DNA of 5,133 nucleotides from Nitrospirota bacterium (GTDB lineage Bacteria > Nitrospirota > Nitrospiria > Nitrospirales > UBA8639), in NCBI GenBank assembly GCA_029881175.1, contig JAOUNC010000241.1:1-5133 (forward strand). The letters run 5' to 3'. The notes below the pieces were generated by a model. The model did no database searches. It saw nothing but the letters and a program-made list of their open reading frames with translations, and was not told where the DNA came from. The position numbers and the translations under genes were made by a program. Below, piece after piece: positions 1 to 5,133 of the stretch; position 1 is the stretch's first letter; the number at the start of each line of letters is the position of its first letter.

Positions 1-1
1 A

Positions 2-1225
2 ACCGGTTCACGCTTAGAACCCCAAGATAAAATCGGGCTGGCTTCTCTCACAGGGACGGTCTTGCGGACAGGTGGGACGGCAAAACAATCTGGTGATGAA
101 CTGGATGAATTTTTAGAAGGTAAAGCTGCTGATGTTGATTCAAATATTGGTGAAACCGCGGGAACGGCTTCGATGAGTTGTTTAACCGAAGATTTTCCTG
201 CGGTGTTGCAGGTTTTTGCGGATATCTTGCGAAATCCCGCTTTTGCGCCGGATAAGCTCAAGATTGCCAAAAACCAAATGATGTCAGGCATTGCCAGACA
301 AAACGATGATCCTGGAGGAATCGTTTCGCGAGAATTTAAAAAATTGATCTATGGGAAGGCTTCGCCCTATACCTGGGTCCCCACGTATTCCACTATCCTT
401 TCTATTACCCGGAAGGATGTGGTGCGTTGGCATGAAACCTATTTTCATCCGAATCGCATCATCCTCGGGCTTGTGGGCGATTTTCAAAAAGAAGAGGCAG
501 TCTCGTTATTGAAGAAGGTCTTTGAGGATTGGCCAAAGGGGCCGGAGACGAAGGACGCGGCGGTGTTTACTCAAGAACATGCACCTGCCGGAGTGTTCTA
601 TGTTGAAAAAAATGATATGACGCAAGCCAAAATTGCCATGGGTCATCAGGGGATCCGACGCGACCATCCTGATTATTATTCCGTGGTGGTCGCGAATCAA
701 ATTCTTTCCGGCTCATTTGGCGCGCGTCTTTTTTCTAATATTCGTTCCAAGCAAGGTTTAGCCTATGATGTGAATGGTGGGATTGGTTTTCAATGGGATT
801 ATCCAGGCATGGCCATTCTTTCAATGTCGACGAAAATCCAAACAACGGAAGAAGGGATTGATGCCTTGATTGCAGAATCCCGCAATATGGTGTTGAATCC
901 GCCAACCGAAGATGAAGTGGCTAACGCCAAAGCCAGCATTCTTAATTCCTTTGTGTTTTCGGTGGATTCACCTTCAAAGGTGTTGGGGAAATATTTGACT
1001 TATGAATACTATGGCTACCCGTCGACATGGTTAAAAACCTTCCGCCATGGGATTGAGCAGGTAACTGTGGCACAAGTTCGAGAAGCGGCTGAACGACATC
1101 TGCGTCCTCAGGAATTTGCTATCTTAGTGGTAGGCCCACGTGAAGGCACGAAGCCGGCCTTAGCGAAATATCAGAGCCTTCAGGAGTTGGATATTCAAAT
1201 CCCCGAGCCACCAGACGGGGCCTAA
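2..1225 (+). CDS. M16 (insulinase-like) peptidase family protein, non-catalytic type, 5' end missing
   Basis: The frame is open from base 2 to a TAA at 1223-1225, giving 407 residues, so the true start lies left of the window. The first 20 codons already fit the family (SRLEP, GLASLTGTVLRTGGT), so a TTG at 62 is only an internal codon. The family fold is seen in order: end of the first M16 domain with the LRTGGT and GDELDEFLE stretches, a VRWHETYFHPNR segment followed by LGLVGDF, and the C-terminal M16 domain with R248 and Y255 (fragment numbering) in the IRSKQGLAY stretch. At the place of the HxxEH zinc motif the residues are SLTGT (S15-T19), so no zinc site is expected. In M16B heterodimers one subunit holds HxxEH and the other the R/Y pair; this gene matches the second type. 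A catalytic partner gene just upstream is inferred. Periplasmic location is likely but the signal peptide is outside the window. Confidence 0.93.
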   Translation, partial: TGSRLEPQDKIGLASLTGTVLRTGGTAKQSGDELDEFLEGKAADVDSNIGETAGTASMSCLTEDFPAVLQVFADILRNPAFAPDKLKIAKNQMMSGIARQNDDPGGIVSREFKKLIYGKASPYTWVPTYSTILSITRKDVVRWHETYFHPNRIILGLVGDFQKEEAVSLLKKVFEDWPKGPETKDAAVFTQEHAPAGVFYVEKNDMTQAKIAMGHQGIRRDHPDYYSVVVANQILSGSFGARLFSNIRSKQGLAYDVNGGIGFQWDYPGMAILSMSTKIQTTEEGIDALIAESRNMVLNPPTEDEVANAKASILNSFVFSVDSPSKVLGKYLTYEYYGYPSTWLKTFRHGIEQVTVAQVREAAERHLRPQEFAILVVGPREGTKPALAKYQSLQELDIQIPEPPDGA

Positions 1226-1241
1226 ACATTGAGAGAGTATT

Positions 1242-1288
1242 TCTGCCTGGGCAGACCTGGAAGGCCTACCAGAGCAATTGTCTATTGC
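1242..1288 (+). repeat. Two small inverted repeats in the M16-M48 spacer
   Basis: The 78-nt spacer holds a perfect 14-nt inverted repeat at 1242-1255 (TCTGCC-TG-GGCAGA) and a second one at 1274-1288 (GCAAT, five-base loop, ATTGC), the latter ending four bases before the AGGAG ribosome site. Neither is followed by a T tract, so they do not look like intrinsic terminators. They may be mRNA hairpins that separate expression of the two genes, or may have no role. Confidence 0.35.
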
Positions 1289-1292
1289 GGAC

Positions 1293-1297
1293 AGGAG
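1293..1297 (+). promoter_or_regulatory. Ribosome binding site that sets the M48 start
   Basis: AGGAG lies six bases before the ATG at 1304. It favours this ATG over an in-frame TTG at 1229, which has no good Shine-Dalgarno sequence and would put 25 hydrophilic residues in front of the signal peptide. Confidence 0.8.
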
Positions 1298-1303
1298 AAT
1301 AAC

Positions 1304-2215
1304 ATGGCTCGGCCTATATCGTTGCACCCATGGCGGGTTCCATTTTTATGGATCGCTTTACTTGTGACTCTGTTGGGAGGCTGCCAAACCAATCCTTATA
1401 CCAATCGTTCACAGTTTGTTTTGATGCCATCTGGCTATATGAATGAAATGGGAGCGGCACAGTATGGGGAAACGTTGCAGGACCCCAAAGTTATTCTGTC
1501 AAAAGATTCACGTGAAATTGACCCGGTCAAACGCGTGGCCGCTCGTATTATTGAAGCTGCTAAACGCTCCAAATATGCGGTAGAAGCCAAATCGTTCGAT
1601 TGGGAAGTGACCGTTATTAAAGATGACCAGACTCAAAATGCCTGGGCGTTGCCCGGTGGCAAAATTGCGGTGTATACAGGAATTTTCCCCATGGCAAAAA
1701 CCGAAGCCGGCTTAGCGGCGATCCTGGGGCATGAAGTGGTTCATGCCTTAGCCCATCATGGGGCAGAGCGTATGAGCCAGGGATTGGTGGCTCAGGTGGG
1801 AATGTCGGCCGCTGCCATTCTTTTATCCACGCAGAGTGGAAATCCAGCACTTGCTGAATTGGGAATGCAGGCTATGGGGCTGGGGGTTCAAACCGGGGTA
1901 TTGCTTCCATTCAGTCGGAAGCATGAATCCGAAGCCGATTATATCGGGGTCTTATTGGCGGCCAATGCGGGCTATGATCCTCGGGAAGCGGTTCATATTT
2001 GGGAACGGATGGCTGCGGCTTCTAATGGCGCACCACCGGAATTTTTTTCCACGCATCCTTCGCATGAGACGCGGATTGCGGACCTCAAAAGGTGGATGCC
2101 AGAAGCCCTCGGAATGTATGAACGGGCGCCGAAAGCTTCTGTGACTACGTTGGCTCCCGTTACCGGTACCACCCCTCCTGCTTCACCAGCCAAGAATGGG
2201 GCTCGCTTTCGCTAA
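1304..2215 (+). CDS. M48 family zinc metalloprotease, lipoprotein (LoiP/Oma1-like)
   Basis: A 303-residue protein. Residues 1-27 form a lipoprotein signal: basic start, hydrophobic core of about 14 residues, and LLGGC with C27 as the lipidated cysteine, so the mature enzyme should be membrane-anchored outside the cytoplasm. The NPYTNRSQFVLM stretch after it is typical of the LoiP/Oma1-like lead region. The zinc site HEVVH is at 143-147 in a GHEVVHALAHHGAERMS context, and the third ligand is E208 in KHESEAD (ExxxD form, D212). A late HPSHETRI segment is also usual for the group. The last 25 or so residues are rich in Pro, Thr and Ala and look disordered. There is no TPR domain as in BepA and no multi-pass membrane region as in HtpX. 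The family degrades misfolded envelope proteins; the substrate here is unknown. It follows the M16 gene by 78 nt, and co-transcription is likely but unproven. Confidence 0.94.
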   Translation: MARPISLHPWRVPFLWIALLVTLLGGCQTNPYTNRSQFVLMPSGYMNEMGAAQYGETLQDPKVILSKDSREIDPVKRVAARIIEAAKRSKYAVEAKSFDWEVTVIKDDQTQNAWALPGGKIAVYTGIFPMAKTEAGLAAILGHEVVHALAHHGAERMSQGLVAQVGMSAAAILLSTQSGNPALAELGMQAMGLGVQTGVLLPFSRKHESEADYIGVLLAANAGYDPREAVHIWERMAAASNGAPPEFFSTHPSHETRIADLKRWMPEALGMYERAPKASVTTLAPVTGTTPPASPAKNGARFR

Positions 2216-2262
2216 AACCGGACGATTGTGTGCTGATTCTTACCTGCATGCGTATTCAATAA

Positions 2263-2286
2263 GCATCGAACAGTTGTTCGGAGTGC
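2263..2286 (+). promoter_or_regulatory. Inverted repeat overlapping the ribosome site of the propeller gene
   Basis: Bases 2267-2280 read CGAACAGTTGTTCG, a perfect inverted repeat (CGAAC, loop AGTT, GTTCG). Flanking GCA (2263-2265) and TGC (2284-2286) can extend the stem across a small internal loop. The 3' arm ends at 2280, the first G of the GGAG Shine-Dalgarno sequence at 2280-2283, so an RNA hairpin would partly bury it. As DNA the site fits the GAAC-N4-GTTC form of LexA/DinR boxes known from Bacillus and actinobacteria. Whether it acts as a DNA operator, RNA hairpin or neither cannot be decided from sequence. Confidence 0.4.
2280..2283 (+). promoter_or_regulatory. Ribosome binding site supporting a TTG start
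   Basis: GGAG sits seven bases before the TTG at 2291, which is ideal spacing. It is 16 and 19 bases from the in-frame ATGs at 2300 and 2303, which is too far. No other purine-rich site precedes those ATGs. Confidence 0.55.
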
Positions 2287-2290
2287 ACAA

Positions 2291-3331
2291 TTGATCACCA
2301 TGATGCGGTTTTACTTGTATGGTCTCTGGCTAATCAGTTGGTTGGTCTTGATTGGTTGCGGACAGAGTGAAACGGTTGTTGAAATTGCTTTGCATCCAAC
2401 AAAAGCGAATATTTTCTATATTGCCACCAATGATTATATTTATAAGACGCGCGATGGGGGAGCCCATTGGCAAAATATGTCGCTTGGCATGACCCATTCG
2501 CGCGTCATCACCTTGGCGATCGACCCCTTATTTTCCGCAAATGTTTTGGCGGGGACGAAGGGGGATGCGGTGTATAAAAGTTACGATGGCGGACAACGGT
2601 GGGTATCAAGACAAACAGGCCTCCAGGAGGTCACGATTACCTCAGTCGTTCATCAACTGGTATTTTCCCCCGGGTCGAGCAGTCATGTTTTTGCGGCCAC
2701 TTCGTTGGGGGTGTTCGAGTCAAATGATGGTGGCGAGACCTGGGCCAAACGTATGGAGGGCATGAAAGAAGTGCTCATGGTTATTTCATTGGCCATTGAC
2801 CCTCAGCAACCCCAAACGCTGTATGCCGGGACCAGCGGCGGGGTGTATAAATCTGTCGATGGGGCCAAAACATGGGGAAAGGTCAACACCGGTCTGGTGG
2901 CGGCTGATGTGTTGAAATCTTCTCGATCTTTGAGTGTCACACGAATAAAGGTTGATCCTTTTAATCCCGATAGAGTGTATACCGCGACGTTAGAAGGGCT
3001 CTTTCTGACAGAGAATGGAGGAGCGTCCTGGCACCGTATCGGAGAATCATTGCCTGATCACATGCTGATTGAGTTACTGCTTGACTCGCACCAGGCTGGT
3101 GTGATGTACGTGGGACATCGAAAAGGCATATCCAGAAGTGAGGATGGTGGGGTAACATGGGAGACGCGCAATACGGGGTTGACCAATATCAATATTCGTG
3201 CGCTGGCGTTAAGCGAGATGGATTCTCGCGTGCTCTATGCCGGAACGAATGGGAAGGGACTGTTCCGGAGTGAGGATAGTGGTGTATCGTGGAACCCCCT
3301 CCCACTTATGGCCAGTGAAGCCGGCTTGTAA
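2291..3331 (+). CDS. Asp-box (BNR/sortilin-like) beta-propeller lipoprotein
   Basis: A 346-residue protein from TTG 2291 (343 or 342 from the ATGs at 2300 or 2303). Residues 1-23 are a lipoprotein signal with a long hydrophobic run ending in VLIGC, C23 being the lipid site. The rest is built of seven Asp-box units, each of the form S/T-x-D/N-x-G-x-T/S-W (the fourth has GA in place of GG), with the closing Trp at 60, 104, 151, 195, 247, 290 and 334, so spacing is 43-52 residues. Each is preceded by a 'YAGT/VFAAT...G-x-Y/F-x-S' strand, and several are followed by 'NTGL' or similar. Seven repeats suit a seven-bladed propeller filling the whole mature protein. Asp boxes are structural and do not show sialidase activity; no FRIP motif or catalytic Tyr/Glu set is seen. 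YCF48-type assembly factors share the fold. Role unknown; membrane-anchored binding or assembly function next to the M48 protease is an inference. Confidence 0.88.
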   Translation: MITMMRFYLYGLWLISWLVLIGCGQSETVVEIALHPTKANIFYIATNDYIYKTRDGGAHWQNMSLGMTHSRVITLAIDPLFSANVLAGTKGDAVYKSYDGGQRWVSRQTGLQEVTITSVVHQLVFSPGSSSHVFAATSLGVFESNDGGETWAKRMEGMKEVLMVISLAIDPQQPQTLYAGTSGGVYKSVDGAKTWGKVNTGLVAADVLKSSRSLSVTRIKVDPFNPDRVYTATLEGLFLTENGGASWHRIGESLPDHMLIELLLDSHQAGVMYVGHRKGISRSEDGGVTWETRNTGLTNINIRALALSEMDSRVLYAGTNGKGLFRSEDSGVSWNPLPLMASEAGL

Positions 3332-3340
3332 GTTTACAAG
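3325..3340 (+). repeat. 16-nt perfect inverted repeat over the propeller stop codon
   Basis: CTTGTAA-GT-TTACAAG spans the TAA stop at 3329-3331. As RNA it gives a six-base-pair stem with an AGTT loop. It is AT-rich and followed by GGGAGTCG rather than a T tract, so a terminator is unlikely. It lies about 12 nt upstream of the possible -35 box at 3352, where an operator for the clpX promoter could sit. Confidence 0.4.
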
Positions 3341-3351
3341 GGAGTCGTGAT

Positions 3352-3380
3352 TTGAATTGTGTGTTTCAAGGGATTAAGAT
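3352..3380 (+). promoter_or_regulatory. Possible sigma70-type promoter for clpX
   Basis: TTGAAT at 3352-3357 and TAAGAT at 3375-3380 are separated by 17 nt. Each matches four of six consensus positions. This would start transcription near 3387 and give a leader of about 60 nt before the GTG at 3449. Matches of this quality are common by chance in AT-rich spacers. Confidence 0.33.
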
Positions 3381-3433
3381 TGGCTTCAGGTCTTCTATAC
3401 AGAGACTGATTCATATGTTTGTGGGTCATTTAC

Positions 3434-3441
3434 AGAAAGGA
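3434..3441 (+). promoter_or_regulatory. Ribosome binding site that sets the clpX GTG start
   Basis: AGAAAGGA lies seven bases before the GTG at 3449. An in-frame TTG at 3419 would add ten residues but has no Shine-Dalgarno sequence in front of it and extends past the usual ClpX N-terminus. Confidence 0.65.
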
Positions 3442-3448
3442 TCGTGCT

Positions 3449-4747
3449 GTGGCGTTTTGGGATTCTAAGCAAGGGCGGACTCGTGCCGATGCCATCTGTT
3501 CATTTTGTGGAAAAGGCAAAGGCGGAACCACAAATTTAATTCAAGCTCCCACGAAATTAGTATGCATGGAATGCCAAGCACCGGGTTCTGTGTTGATTTG
3601 CACAGATTGTGTACAGCAATGTTCAAAATTTTTGTCAGGGAGTACCACCGACGGTCAGCCATCTTTGGACCTGCCTTCCGGTCCTCTACCGACGCCTCCT
3701 GAACTGAAAGCTATTTTGGACCAATATGTCATTGGTCAGGATCGTGCCAAGAAGATTCTGTCCGTGTCGGTTCACAATCATTACAAACGTGTGTTCAGCG
3801 GGCAAGAGATTCCAGATGTTGAGCTTGAAAAAGGCAACGTGATGTTGCTGGGGCCAACCGGGACAGGCAAAACGCTCTTAGCCAAGACCTTGGCGAGAGT
3901 GTTGCACGTTCCCTTTGCCATCGCCGATGCCACCACGGTGACGGAAGCTGGATATGTCGGTGAAGATGTGGAAAATGTTATTCTCAAATTATTGCAATCA
4001 TGTGATTTTAATATTGCCCGCGCGCAAGTCGGGATTATCTATATTGATGAAGTCGATAAAATAAGTCGAAAATCCGAAAGCGCGTCGATTACGCGAGATG
4101 TTTCTGGTGAAGGAGTCCAACAGGCTTTATTGAAACTTGTGGAAGGCACCCTGTGCAATGTGCCGCCCAAAGGCGGACGGAAACATCCTGAGCAGGAATT
4201 CCTTCGAGTCGATACCAGTAATATTTTATTTATTTGTGGTGGGGCATTTGTCGGCATTGAGGATATTATTGCCCAGCGCACCAATAAAAAACGAGTGGGA
4301 TTTGGGGCCGCGGCGACGCATGGCGCCTCTCATAATTCTGAGGAATTGATGAAACAACTTCGTCCCGAAGACTTGTTGAAGTATGGCTTAATTCCTGAGT
4401 TTGTGGGGCGGTTTCCCATTTTAGCCTCTTTGAATGATTTGCGAGTTGAGGATTTGGTGCGTGTGCTGCAAGAACCCAAAAATGCATTACTAAAACAATA
4501 CCAAGCACTCTTTCAATTAGATGGAGTGGATTTAGCGTTTACGCCTCAGGCCATCCATGCCATCGCATTGCGGGCCTCTTCCATGAAAACCGGCGCACGG
4601 GGTCTTCGTGCCACATTAGAAGATGTGATGCTGGATTTGATGTATGACGTGCCGGCGTTGAAACATGTAAAAGAGGTAGTGATTACGGAAGAAGTCATTA
4701 ATGGAGAAGGAACTCCTGAGCTTATCTATGCCAGAAAAGGCGCGTAA
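3449..4747 (+). CDS. clpX: ATP-dependent Clp protease ATP-binding subunit ClpX, with an extra CxxC in the zinc domain
   Basis: A 432-residue AAA+ unfoldase that feeds substrates to ClpP or remodels proteins alone, in the cytoplasm. In order: zinc-binding domain with C17/C20, C39/C42, C51/C54 and C58; a Pro/Ser-rich linker; the LDQYVIGQ entry to the AAA+ domain; Walker A GPTGTGKT at 135-142; pore-1 loop GYVG at 168-171; Walker B ending D200-E201; RKH loop at 244-246; VGF loop at 283-285 in the place of the IGF loop that docks on ClpP; arginine finger R321 in PEFVGRFP; sensor-2 R384 in GARGLR. All ATPase parts are intact. Usual ClpX has only four zinc cysteines (C-x2-C-x18-C-x2-C); here about 12 extra residues bring a third CxxC. 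Length is near the family's 415-430. No clpP or lon lies beside it, so it may be a second, stand-alone copy. The start is GTG with a good ribosome site. Confidence 0.95.
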   Translation: MAFWDSKQGRTRADAICSFCGKGKGGTTNLIQAPTKLVCMECQAPGSVLICTDCVQQCSKFLSGSTTDGQPSLDLPSGPLPTPPELKAILDQYVIGQDRAKKILSVSVHNHYKRVFSGQEIPDVELEKGNVMLLGPTGTGKTLLAKTLARVLHVPFAIADATTVTEAGYVGEDVENVILKLLQSCDFNIARAQVGIIYIDEVDKISRKSESASITRDVSGEGVQQALLKLVEGTLCNVPPKGGRKHPEQEFLRVDTSNILFICGGAFVGIEDIIAQRTNKKRVGFGAAATHGASHNSEELMKQLRPEDLLKYGLIPEFVGRFPILASLNDLRVEDLVRVLQEPKNALLKQYQALFQLDGVDLAFTPQAIHAIALRASSMKTGARGLRATLEDVMLDLMYDVPALKHVKEVVITEEVINGEGTPELIYARKGA

Positions 4748-4810
4748 ATACTTCAAACCTGCGGTTGTTGCATTATTGTCTCCTCTGGCTTATGCTACCC
4801 TAGAAAGTTG

Positions 4811-4860
4811 TTCATCACGAAGTCTGGGCCGCGTGATGAATGGATCAGGTGAGGCGGCCC
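4811..4860 (+). promoter_or_regulatory. Predicted H-type RNA pseudoknot (or two competing hairpins)
   Basis: Stem 1: TTCATCACG (4811-4819) pairs with CGTGATGAA (4832-4840), nine perfect pairs around a 12-nt loop. Stem 2: GGGCCG (4826-4831) inside that loop pairs with CGGCCC (4855-4860), six perfect pairs, five of them G-C plus the rest of the GC-only helix. The stems abut with no base between 4831 and 4832, loop 1 is six nt (4820-4825) and loop 3 is 14 nt (4841-4854), which is sterically reasonable for coaxial stacking. If stem 2 takes C4832 with G4854 as a seventh pair, the last pair of stem 1 is lost. Not recognised as a known riboswitch class. Role is unknown; the position suggests a leader element or 3' end structure. 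Confidence 0.5.
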
Positions 4861-4997
4861 TTCACTGATGTTGTTTTGCTCATGTATTTGTAAGGAATTT
4901 GATTGGAAGCTAGTCCTAAGTCGCCTCCTGTTCCGCGTTCTCGGGCCGTTCCTTCCCTTCTCTCCTCAATTCGTGCAGAACAATATCGCTTAAATAG

Positions 4998-5005
4998 TAA
5001 GGAGG
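4998..5005 (+). promoter_or_regulatory. Very strong ribosome binding site of the RRM gene
   Basis: TAAGGAGG, a full match to the 16S anti-Shine-Dalgarno complement, ends seven bases before the ATG at 5013. It suggests high expression when free. Bases 5000-5007 can pair with 4959-4966 (eight pairs, one G-U), and 5000-5005 with CCTCCT at 4924-4929, so access may be controlled by folding. Confidence 0.85.
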
Positions 5006-5012
5006 GACCCCG

Positions 5013-5133
5013 ATGGGTTCAAAGATTTATGTAGGTGGTTTGCCCTATTCAACTTCTGAGCAGGAATTGTCTGATTTGTTTGCTCAGCATGGAGCTGTTC
5101 AATCAGCCAAGGTGATTACAGACAAGTACACAG
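5013..5133 (+). CDS. RRM-domain RNA-binding protein, 3' end missing
   Basis: The first 40 codons from an ATG with an excellent ribosome site. KIYVGGLPY at residues 4-12 holds the RNP2 motif (I5-Y6-V7-G8-G9-L10), followed by the first helix (EQELSDLFAQHG, 16-27) and the second strand (VQSAKVITDKYT, 29-40), exactly the order of a bacterial single-RRM protein. The RNP1 motif (RGFGFVxM type) should follow just past the window edge. Such proteins in bacteria are usually 80-130 residues, one RRM plus a short Gly- or Arg-rich tail, and bind single-stranded RNA; cyanobacterial relatives (Rbp) are cold-induced. The long leader before it is consistent with post-transcriptional control, which is inferred only. 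Confidence 0.9.
   Translation, partial: MGSKIYVGGLPYSTSEQELSDLFAQHGAVQSAKVITDKYT

Larger units (their letters stand above)
4748..5012 (+). promoter_or_regulatory. 265-nt spacer and probable structured leader of the RRM gene
   Basis: No convincing gene was found here. The left half holds two overlapping strong inverted repeats (4811-4860, separate entry). The right half is pyrimidine-rich (CCTCCT at 4924-4929 and TCTCTCCT at 4959-4966), both tracts complementary to the ribosome site at 4998-5007. A weak promoter-like pair, TTGCAT at 4768-4773 and TATGCT at 4791-4796 with 17-nt spacing, would place the structures inside the mRNA leader, but three- and four-of-six matches are not enough to call it. 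No stem followed by a T run was seen, so no intrinsic terminator for clpX is called. Confidence 0.45.

Noticed and set aside
62..64. TTG as start of the M16 gene
   Set aside because: The frame stays open to base 2 and the residues before it (SRLEP, GLASLTG) fit the family, so the gene begins outside the window.
1229..1303. TTG 1229 start giving the M48 protein 25 more residues
   Set aside because: It has no good ribosome site, the added residues would precede the lipoprotein signal, and AGGAG before ATG 1304 explains the start.
1836..2144. Alternative plus-strand frame inside the M48 gene
   Set aside because: It overlaps the conserved M48 zinc-ligand region in another frame, with no ribosome site and no family resemblance.
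2291..3331. Sialidase function for the propeller protein
   Set aside because: Asp boxes are structural only; the FRIP motif and the catalytic Tyr/Glu and arginine triad of sialidases are not seen.
4039..4284. Minus-strand frame opposite clpX, and similar antisense frames elsewhere
   Set aside because: They mirror the codons of strongly supported plus-strand genes and show no domain or signal of their own.
4811..4860. Known pseudoknotted riboswitch (preQ1, SAM-II or fluoride type)
   Set aside because: Stem lengths and loop sequences do not match the consensus features of those classes that I know, and the downstream gene is not of their usual regulons.
4836..4868. Ten-codon ORF starting ATG 4836
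   Set aside because: No ribosome site, and it lies within the predicted pseudoknot.
4811..4880. Rho-independent terminator after clpX
   Set aside because: The stems are strong, but no T run follows directly; TTCACTGATGTTGTTTT is too interrupted and too far from the stem.
4903..5034. 43-codon frame with TAAGGA six nt before TTG 4903, overlapping the RRM start
   Set aside because: A plausible upstream ORF by signals alone, but it has a Pro/Ser/Arg-rich composition, a weak start codon and no recognisable domain; more likely pyrimidine-rich leader. Conservation of the frame would reopen it.
2..5133. CRISPR array, tRNA, rRNA, insertion sequence or phage attachment site
   Set aside because: No regularly spaced direct repeats, cloverleaf, transposase fragments or long terminal inverted repeats were found on reading either strand.

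Overview
The window carries five plus-strand genes, all read in the same direction: the 3' part of an M16 (insulinase-type) peptidase-family gene, a complete M48 zinc-metalloprotease lipoprotein, a complete Asp-box beta-propeller lipoprotein, a complete ClpX unfoldase, and the first 40 codons of an RRM-type RNA-binding protein. Two predicted lipoproteins and the M16/M48 pair point to a Gram-negative (diderm) bacterium. The mid-range GC, the abundant TTG/GTG starts and the protein flavour recall Nitrospirota or a neighbouring phylum, but that placement is an impression from reading and was not tested by a search.

Layout. 2-1225: M16 fragment, open at the left edge; it has lost the HxxEH zinc site but keeps the C-terminal R/Y pair, so it looks like the non-catalytic half of a two-subunit M16 protease. 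1226-1303: short spacer with two small hairpins and a good ribosome site. 1304-2215: M48 lipoprotein with HEVVH and the downstream glutamate ligand. 2216-2290: spacer with a perfect CGAAC-N4-GTTCG inverted repeat that touches the Shine-Dalgarno (SD) sequence of the next gene. 2291-3331: lipoprotein with seven Asp-box repeats and a probable TTG start. 3332-3448: spacer with a 16-nt inverted repeat over the preceding stop codon and a modest promoter match. 3449-4747: ClpX from a GTG start, with all AAA+ motifs and an unusual extra CxxC pair in its zinc domain; no clpP is beside it. 4748-5012: 265 nt without a convincing gene but with strong RNA structure potential, including an H-type pseudoknot and two pyrimidine tracts complementary to the SD of the next gene. 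5013-5133: RRM protein, cut by the right edge.

How they may work together. The first three genes look like an envelope group: an M16 subunit and an M48 protease for envelope protein turnover, with a membrane-anchored propeller as a possible binding or assembly factor. ClpX and the RRM protein act in the cytoplasm on proteins and RNA. The common theme is protein quality control and stress, but the spacers of 78-265 nt mean that one single operon is not shown. The points most worth checking are the ClpX zinc-domain insertion and the structured leader of the RRM gene.
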